Assembly: GCA_014804695.1 (NCBI GenBank)
Contig: JAAUZJ010000008.1
Span: 1 to 39,003 of the forward strand
Origin: Lachnospiraceae bacterium
GTDB lineage: Bacteria > Bacillota > Clostridia > Lachnospirales > Lachnospiraceae
Reading direction: 5' to 3'
DNA length: 39,003 nucleotides
Part shown: one piece after another, positions 33,917 through 39,003 of the stretch
Position numbering within the stretch: the first letter of the stretch is position 1
Layout: each line of letters begins with the position of its first letter
The notes under the pieces: generated by a model
Seen by the model: the letters and a program-made list of their open reading frames with translations, nothing else
Databases searched by the model: none
Told to the model about the DNA's origin: nothing
Made by a program: the position numbers and the translations under genes

Positions 33917-33967
33917 AGAACACAATTCAAATTTATCTCGAAACCAAGAAGTTCCGGAGGGTGAATT

Positions 33968-34642
33968 ATGAACAAAAAGAAGCTTGCGGCATTGATATCA
34001 GTGCTTGTAGTGGCAACATTGGCGGCATGCGGCATGAACCAAGGGGTAACTAATGTGGATGAAAGCGAAGGTTATAGTGAATCTTCGGCAGAGTTACTGG
34101 TGGGTACATTGGAATATCTGTTAAATGAAGATAAGACAGATAGCGATATGGATGCAGATGATACGGGTATACTTCAGATAAAAGATGATGAGACAAAACA
34201 GGCGGAGCAAGAGGAAGACATTAATAAGATAGATGTAGTAATTTATTATGGAAATGGAGCGTCAGATAAGTTAAATACCGAAGTATCGGCTATGGAACAG
34301 CTTACTGCGGAGAATTTGATCAGTGCGCTTGCCGGTCATAATATTGTTCCGATTGGTACGAAAGTAAATGCTTTTGAAGAGGAAGAAAAGGATAAAGGTA
34401 AGGCGCTGCAGCTTGATTTGGATAAGGCATTTCGCGAGTATTTAAAGACGATGAATAATGAAAGCGAGAAAATCATCTTAGCTTCTATAACCGCTACTTT
34501 TTTAGAAGCATATGATGCCGAAAGCATTATGATCACGGTGGATGGTAAAGTCCTGGAAACCAATCATGCGGTGTACGAAGAACCGTTTAGTAATGCACGT
34601 GAATACATAGAAAGTCCACAGCAGAATATAGGCGGCAAATAA
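33968..34642 (+). CDS. Lipoprotein with GerMN domain
   Basis: 224 aa. The signal peptide ends in lipobox LAAC with lipidated Cys21. An acidic linker follows to about residue 85. The GerMN-type domain (about 88-205) contains VVIYYGNGASDKLNTE, LQLDLDKAFREYLKTMNNES, ILASITATFLEAYDAESIMI and TVDGKVLETNH. Such domains occur in spore germination and sporulation proteins (GerM, LpqB relatives) and in other cell-surface lipoproteins. GGAGGG stands before the ATG. Single gene with its own promoter and a terminator at 34681. Confidence 0.82.
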   Translation: MNKKKLAALISVLVVATLAACGMNQGVTNVDESEGYSESSAELLVGTLEYLLNEDKTDSDMDADDTGILQIKDDETKQAEQEEDINKIDVVIYYGNGASDKLNTEVSAMEQLTAENLISALAGHNIVPIGTKVNAFEEEEKDKGKALQLDLDKAFREYLKTMNNESEKIILASITATFLEAYDAESIMITVDGKVLETNHAVYEEPFSNAREYIESPQQNIGGK

Positions 34643-34668
34643 GCATAGTAAAAACTACATATCCGGTT

Positions 34669-35373
34669 TTAAAAATGAAGACGTCTGTTCACCTCGTTGC
34701 GCAGGCGTTTTTTTGTTAAAATAGTAACCAGAGTAATATCGATGATCAAGCATACCGTAAGGACTACTGCCGACCAGATGATGCGGTACGAGTCGTTGTT
34801 AAAATGCCTTATCAACAATTCAAGAAAAATACATAGTATGGGAACCTCTGTAAAAATATAGAGAGATCCGGATAGTATATTAAATGGAAATTTTCGCGCA
34901 AGCAGGGTGAATAATTCAATTAACGCTGTTACCATAGCAATGATCGGAAGGCCAAGCTGCCAGAACCATCTTGAATCGGAAGTAAGGTACGTAATAAGGT
35001 ACAGATATACCCCGACTGCTGCACCATCGGCAAGCAGAGAGAGGTAAATCGGGCTTTTGGTGTAAATTACCGCCGGAAACACAAAGAAGAACAGGCATAT
35101 GCATATGCCTATGACCATAAAAGACCACAGCGAGCTTTTAAATACTAGCAGGTTTAAAAGCAGGCAGGTAATTGAGGTGGCGGATAAAACAACAGATAAA
35201 AGAATACCAAGGTCTTTTCTTTTAACTACCTCCACCTGTCCCTTTGACTCCGGATATGAAGCTTCCGAAACCGATAAGTCAGCGTTATTTGGGTTGATTA
35301 CCGGCGTGTTGCACAAAGGACATTCCTTTAAAGAAGGATCCAGCTCCACACCACAGTTTACACAATATGACAT
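34669..35373 (-). CDS. Zinc-ribbon membrane protein (DUF6320-like)
   Basis: 234 aa. The N terminus has a zinc ribbon (CVNCGVELDPSLKECPLCN: Cys4, Cys7, Cys18, Cys21). A soluble linker follows, then six hydrophobic segments from about residue 57 to 220 and a basic tail. This matches the DUF6320 family pattern, whose function is unknown. AAAGGAAA precedes the ATG. It starts 14 bases after the acyltransferase-like gene on the same strand, so the two form an operon. Confidence 0.7.
   Translation of the reverse strand: MSYCVNCGVELDPSLKECPLCNTPVINPNNADLSVSEASYPESKGQVEVVKRKDLGILLSVVLSATSITCLLLNLLVFKSSLWSFMVIGICICLFFFVFPAVIYTKSPIYLSLLADGAAVGVYLYLITYLTSDSRWFWQLGLPIIAMVTALIELFTLLARKFPFNILSGSLYIFTEVPILCIFLELLIRHFNNDSYRIIWSAVVLTVCLIIDITLVTILTKKRLRNEVNRRLHF
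34681..34714 (+). terminator. Terminator of the GerMN gene inside the convergent gene's 3' end
   Basis: ACGTCTG (34681-34687) pairs with CAGGCGT (34702-34708), one G-U pair, followed by a 7-T run. On the other strand these bases encode the Arg/Lys-rich C terminus of the DUF6320-like protein. Confidence 0.6.
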
Positions 35374-35387
35374 AATAATATTTCCTT

Positions 35388-36701
35388 TTATTTAATAATC
35401 TTGTTATCTCTGTTACTTTCAATTTTTACATGAATCCCATCCTGCACAAGTTTTTTGAAAAAAAGCCGTTCAACATCACTCTCTGCAATGCTCGAAGCAA
35501 AATTTACGGTAAGCGTATCTTCAAAACTTATGATTGCGCAGTTGGTACGCGATGAAAAGGGTTGTCCCATGTAGATATCAAAACGCTCAATATGCTCTTT
35601 CATATCCGCAGGCACCTTCATTGCCCCCATATTAGTCAGACCGGCCGAGGAATTCTTGTCCTGGACCTTTGTGTAAAAAGTTCTGACAACGAAATCTTTA
35701 ATAAAAAGAGGCACAACGCGGATGACCGGATTACGCTGCGTTGCGGCATTGGTTGTAATGTCCCCCCGAAGGAACTTTTCATTAATATAGTAGCGCATAT
35801 AATTGTGAACCTGTGTTACAATTTCTTCAAAAGTATAATCACCAAGCCGCGGATCTATGGATGGATACACCATTGTAATGAAATTGCGTAAAGTTTTAGA
35901 CGGAAAAAAGCGCCTTAAATTAACCGGCATTGCAATTTTTACAGGCCGGAGCTTTATATGAAAATCGTGTTCCTGTTTTTGCAGCAGGGCATATAACAAC
36001 ACCGAATTAAGATATTCTGTTAAAGTGGCGTTGTATTTGCCTGCAACAGCCATGATTTCTTTGACTGACATTATTCCGTCTATAATATTTAAAGTATAAA
36101 AAGGTTCCTTGGTTCCATGAACGCGGTAGGTTTTTTCGCTGGGACGGGGCGGACGTACCCTAGCGTTAGCATAGCGCATGTACGCGTCCTCTAATTCTTC
36201 AGGATCAGCTGCATCATCAATATTGAGAACAAAACCTGACGGCGTAACGTTATGTCCCTTGAGCCCCAAATATACCGCTGTCAGTGTCTGAAGCACACAC
36301 ATACCGCCGGTACCGTCGCCAAGACAGTGGTGCGCTTCAAGTGAAATGCGCCTGCCGTAATAATATACCCTTACAAGATATCTGTTATTTGCCTTAAATG
36401 GCATAGGCATACAGGGATTTTTGATATCCGGCATAACAAATGGTCCGGGACGGTTATTGGGCTCTAAATACCGCCAGAAAACTCCTTTTCTGATTGCAAC
36501 CTTATACGTGGGGAAGCGCGGCAAGGTTATATCTAACGCTTTTTGTAAAAGTAAAGGATCAATCTCTTCTTTCATAAGCACAGACAAACGATATACCGAT
36601 GAAAAATCCTTCCTCTGCAAAGTTGGATAAACAATCGCCGACAAATCCAGCTTATACCATATTTCTTTCTTATTTTTTGCCACCGAAGGTTTTCTGCGCA
36701 T
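35388..36701 (-). CDS. Condensation-domain-like acyltransferase
   Basis: 437 aa with the catalytic HHxxxDG motif (His124, His125, Asp129, Gly130 in EAHHCLGDGTGG). This motif is shared by wax-ester synthase/DGAT, PapA-type acyltransferases and non-ribosomal peptide condensation domains. The PVNLRRFFPSKTLRNFI segment near residue 260 is typical of stand-alone versions such as alcohol acetyltransferases. No membrane segment. It probably joins an acyl group to an alcohol or amine of unknown identity. It is followed by the zinc-ribbon membrane protein and is divergent from an esterase of the hormone-sensitive lipase type. Confidence 0.75.
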   Translation of the reverse strand: MRRKPSVAKNKKEIWYKLDLSAIVYPTLQRKDFSSVYRLSVLMKEEIDPLLLQKALDITLPRFPTYKVAIRKGVFWRYLEPNNRPGPFVMPDIKNPCMPMPFKANNRYLVRVYYYGRRISLEAHHCLGDGTGGMCVLQTLTAVYLGLKGHNVTPSGFVLNIDDAADPEELEDAYMRYANARVRPPRPSEKTYRVHGTKEPFYTLNIIDGIMSVKEIMAVAGKYNATLTEYLNSVLLYALLQKQEHDFHIKLRPVKIAMPVNLRRFFPSKTLRNFITMVYPSIDPRLGDYTFEEIVTQVHNYMRYYINEKFLRGDITTNAATQRNPVIRVVPLFIKDFVVRTFYTKVQDKNSSAGLTNMGAMKVPADMKEHIERFDIYMGQPFSSRTNCAIISFEDTLTVNFASSIAESDVERLFFKKLVQDGIHVKIESNRDNKIIK

Positions 36702-36881
36702 AATGAGATTCCTTTATAAAATAACTTTTCATAAAATTATTCAGCCCGGACTTAGCATGTCGGATTTAATAATTTCAATTTATTATATCATATAACATGG
36801 AAATTATGGTAAAATAAGAGTTAGTTTACGAAATGTTTATATTTGTTTTCATATCAACAGAACGAATAATGGAGATATTTT

Positions 36882-37778
36882 ATGCCAAATACAGAAAAGA
36901 AAACCCAAGGATTAATGAATCTGATCAAAAAAGTGCATGGCACTGTAGAAAATGTAGACATAGAAAAGCATAGGCAGTCGCAGGACTATTTTGGGATACT
37001 GCTTGGAAGTAATAAGGAAGTAAGTATAAAGGAGATTGAACTTGAAGGAATTCATGGGGAATGGATTTCTGTCAATAGGGCGCATATGAAAAAGTATATA
37101 ATTTTATACTGTCATGGCGGCGGATATTCTACAGGGAGCAGTTTATATGCACGCACGTTGACAACTAAGTTAGCGACGTCTACCTCTATGGATGTGCTGT
37201 GCTTTGATTACAGACTTGCGCCGGAGCATCCATATCCTGCGGCGACAGAGGATGCGATGAAAATCTGGAATTATCTTATGCTTCTTGGATACGGCGCGAG
37301 AGATATAATTGTGGCGGGGGATTCGGCGGGAGGAAATATGGCGCTTTCCCTGGTTATGAAACTTAAAATGGAAAACAGGCTTTTGCCAAGGGGGATTATG
37401 CTTATGTCGCCTTGGACGGATCTGACATCGTCGGGTAAGTCGCATATTACCAAGGCCGATATTGATCCGGTACTGAACGCTAATTATATTAATGAAATGA
37501 TTGAAAATTATGCTAAGGGTGAAAATTTGAAAAATCCGCTTATTTCACCTTTGTTTGGCAGTTATGAGGGATTTCCGCCTACCTATATACAGGTTGGGAG
37601 CAATGAGATCCTTTTAAACGATTCGACCATGCTCCATAAGAAGATGGTAAAGGAAAATGTGTCTGTTAAAATAGACGTATTCAAAGGGATGTGGCATGTA
37701 TTCCAGATGTCTCCGTTTAAGACCGCATATGAGGCTATGGATAAGAATGCGGAGTTTATCTATGATATCTGCCGCTAA
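36882..37778 (+). CDS. Alpha/beta hydrolase (hormone-sensitive lipase family esterase)
   Basis: 298 aa. HGGG (78-81) is the oxyanion loop, GDSAG (146-150) carries the nucleophile Ser148, and YRLAPEHPYPA is the family block between them. The acid lies near SNEILLND, and the base is the His in GMWHVF. It should hydrolyse short acyl esters in the cytoplasm. GGAG lies nine bases before the ATG. The 180-base region to the divergent acyltransferase gene holds AT-rich promoter-like sequence (TAAAAT near 36811). An opposing acylation/deacylation pair is an attractive but unproved reading. Confidence 0.88.
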   Translation: MPNTEKKTQGLMNLIKKVHGTVENVDIEKHRQSQDYFGILLGSNKEVSIKEIELEGIHGEWISVNRAHMKKYIILYCHGGGYSTGSSLYARTLTTKLATSTSMDVLCFDYRLAPEHPYPAATEDAMKIWNYLMLLGYGARDIIVAGDSAGGNMALSLVMKLKMENRLLPRGIMLMSPWTDLTSSGKSHITKADIDPVLNANYINEMIENYAKGENLKNPLISPLFGSYEGFPPTYIQVGSNEILLNDSTMLHKKMVKENVSVKIDVFKGMWHVFQMSPFKTAYEAMDKNAEFIYDICR

Positions 37779-37895
37779 TAAAATACTTTTACTTAAGTCA
37801 TAAATATTTTATGTAAGCTAAAAAGGATTTTTGGAAAAAAAACAGAATATTATAAACAGAGTTGTTGTTTTTTAGGAAAGGCGAAAGGCATTTCT

Positions 37896-38900
37896 ATGAA
37901 TATACGGGAAAGTTTGGAGCAGTGGGAAAAAGAATATCTAAGTCCCTATGCGATGCTTAGCATGAACTCCAAAGGTCGGCAAAGACCGGAAGAACAGTGT
38001 GATATCAGACCGGTATTCCAACGCGACAGAGACCGGATTATACATAGTAAGTCCTTTAGAAGACTGAAGGATAAGACGCAGGTTTTTTTGACTCCGGAGG
38101 GTGACCATTACAGGACACGTCTGACACATACATTGGAGGTCAGTCAGAATGCGCGTACAATAGCTAAGGCATTGCAGTTAAATGAGGATTTGGTTGAGGC
38201 GATTGCGCTTGGGCATGACTTGGGGCATACCCCTTTTGGACATGCCGGGGAACGTGCGCTTAACCGTGTGTGTCCGTACGGTTTTTCACACAATGAGCAA
38301 AGCGTCAGAACCGTTGATATTTTAGAAAAAAACGGCATCGGAATCAACCTGACTTATGAGGTAAGGGATGGAATCAGAAATCATCAGACCTCAGGTATGC
38401 CAAGCACCTTAGAAGGCAGGGTGGTGAGGTTTTCTGATAAAATTGCTTATATTCATCATGATATGGATGATGCAATAAGAGGCGGTATTTTGAAAGAATC
38501 TGATGTTCCTAAGGAAATCGGGGATGTGATCGGTTATAGCTGCGGAGCGCGGCTGGATTTTTTTATCCATGATATTGTAACGACAAGCAGAGGACAGAAC
38601 GATATCCGTATGTCGCCCGATGTAGAGACCGCCATGAAGAAACTCAGGCAGTTTATGTTTGAGAGCGTGTACCAGAATCCGGTTGCCAAGAGCGAAGAGG
38701 GTAAGGCGGAGGCATTGATCGAAACATTGTACGAATACTATCTTGAACATATAGATAAACTTCCGGGCTTTTTAAAACGTTTACTGGACAAGGGAGAGGA
38801 GCCGGAGCGGTTAGTCTGCGATTTTATAGGTGCAATGACAGATCGATTTGCGATTGCCACTTATAATGATATATTCATTCCTAAGACATGGCATGGTTAA
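37896..38900 (+). CDS. dgt: dGTPase-like HD-domain triphosphohydrolase
   Basis: 334 aa, the short form of deoxyguanosinetriphosphate triphosphohydrolase-like proteins. The HD motif is complete: His78 (RLTHTLEV), His107-Asp108 (GHDLGH), and Asp in RFSDKIAYIHHDMDD. SKSFRRLKDKTQVF and GFSHNEQSVR are family blocks. It removes triphosphate from dNTPs and so tunes nucleotide pools. It stands 23 bases before the primase gene, the usual order in clostridia. The upstream site (AAAGGC) is weak. The 117-base gap before it holds an AT-rich stretch only. Confidence 0.92.
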   Translation: MNIRESLEQWEKEYLSPYAMLSMNSKGRQRPEEQCDIRPVFQRDRDRIIHSKSFRRLKDKTQVFLTPEGDHYRTRLTHTLEVSQNARTIAKALQLNEDLVEAIALGHDLGHTPFGHAGERALNRVCPYGFSHNEQSVRTVDILEKNGIGINLTYEVRDGIRNHQTSGMPSTLEGRVVRFSDKIAYIHHDMDDAIRGGILKESDVPKEIGDVIGYSCGARLDFFIHDIVTTSRGQNDIRMSPDVETAMKKLRQFMFESVYQNPVAKSEEGKAEALIETLYEYYLEHIDKLPGFLKRLLDKGEEPERLVCDFIGAMTDRFAIATYNDIFIPKTWHG

Positions 38901-38923
38901 GGTAAGGAGTACGTGAAGTTATT

Positions 38924-39003
38924 ATGTATTATCCTGATGAACTGATAGAGGAAGTAAGGGTTAACAATGATATAGTAGATGTGATTTCCGGATATGTCCG
39001 TAT
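38924..39003 (+). CDS. dnaG: DNA primase, N-terminal start (cut by window end)
   Basis: The frame from the ATG at 38924 reads MYYPDELIEEVRVNNDIVDV then ISGYVR, the conserved beginning of DnaG just ahead of the CHC2 zinc finger. The position after the dGTPase gene matches the clostridial dgt-dnaG-rpoD order. AAGGAGT is about 15 bases upstream, somewhat far. The primase makes RNA primers at the replication fork. Confidence 0.88.
   Translation, partial: MYYPDELIEEVRVNNDIVDVISGYVR

Noticed and set aside
37779..37895. Terminator between the esterase and dGTPase genes
   Set aside because: Only a short CATAAA/TTTATG pairing is visible, without a following T run of useful length.
1..39003. CRISPR arrays, insertion sequences with DDE transposases, rRNA genes, replication origins and classical riboswitches
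   Set aside because: No regularly spaced repeats, transposase frames, rRNA sequence or recognisable aptamer core were seen on either strand.

Overview
The window looks like a chromosomal stretch of an anaerobic, spore-forming Firmicute, most likely a Lachnospiraceae-type clostridium. The signs are a dGTPase-family gene directly followed by dnaG at the right edge, a GerMN-type lipoprotein, A/T-leaning codon use, strong AGGAGG ribosome binding sites, and many Fe-S and flavin redox proteins. No species can be named from the sequence alone.

Layout. (1) 1-4500: the right end of an integrative element, with three large serine recombinases in tandem (the first cut by the window edge), a long hairpin and one unknown small gene. 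(2) 4.5-7.0 kb: a patchwork of flavin-related genes (DUF4405 membrane cytochrome-like protein, PPOX-fold protein, NAD(P)H-dependent FMN reductase-like protein) set among broken pieces of at least two flavodoxin genes. (3) 7.0-13.8 kb: an AraC regulator divergent from a heterodimeric ABC exporter, then a MATE pump and a YitT-family protein. (4) 13.8-21.2 kb: a LysR regulator divergent from a redox cluster of three aldo/keto reductases (one with two 4Fe-4S motifs), a carboxymuconolactone decarboxylase-cupin fusion, a DUF362 lipoprotein and an overlapping COG0701 permease, closed by a decayed second LysR gene. (5) 21.3-28.7 kb: a visibly AT-rich accessory strip of mostly single genes (methyltransferase, HxlR/flavin reductase pair, unknown membrane protein, NYN nuclease-like protein, frameshifted DHFR, CPBP protease, metallophosphoesterase, VOC protein, truncated 2H phosphoesterase). 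It contains one complete type I toxin-antitoxin locus (29-aa holin-like toxin plus antisense RNA) and two degraded copies of parts of it. The strip ends at the 3' end of a tRNA-Leu gene. (6) 28.7-39.0 kb: what looks like backbone, with two tRNA-Leu genes, a GNAT acetyltransferase, a polytopic membrane protein, a YbaK-like deacylase, a chemoreceptor, a GerMN lipoprotein, a DUF6320/acyltransferase/esterase group, and dgt-dnaG.

How the genes may work together. Regions 2 and 4 are both rich in flavin, NAD(P)H and Fe-S redox proteins, and each sits beside its own regulator. The LysR-linked cluster is the best candidate for an uncharacterised pathway: soluble reductases and a ring- or peroxide-handling fusion protein are followed by an exported DUF362 lipoprotein translationally coupled to a permease. 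The AT-rich strip behaves like a capture zone, where short cargo genes alternate with remnants of one toxin-antitoxin unit next to a tRNA. Several genes are broken by single-base changes in A runs (LysR, DHFR). Those should be checked against reads before being called true pseudogenes.
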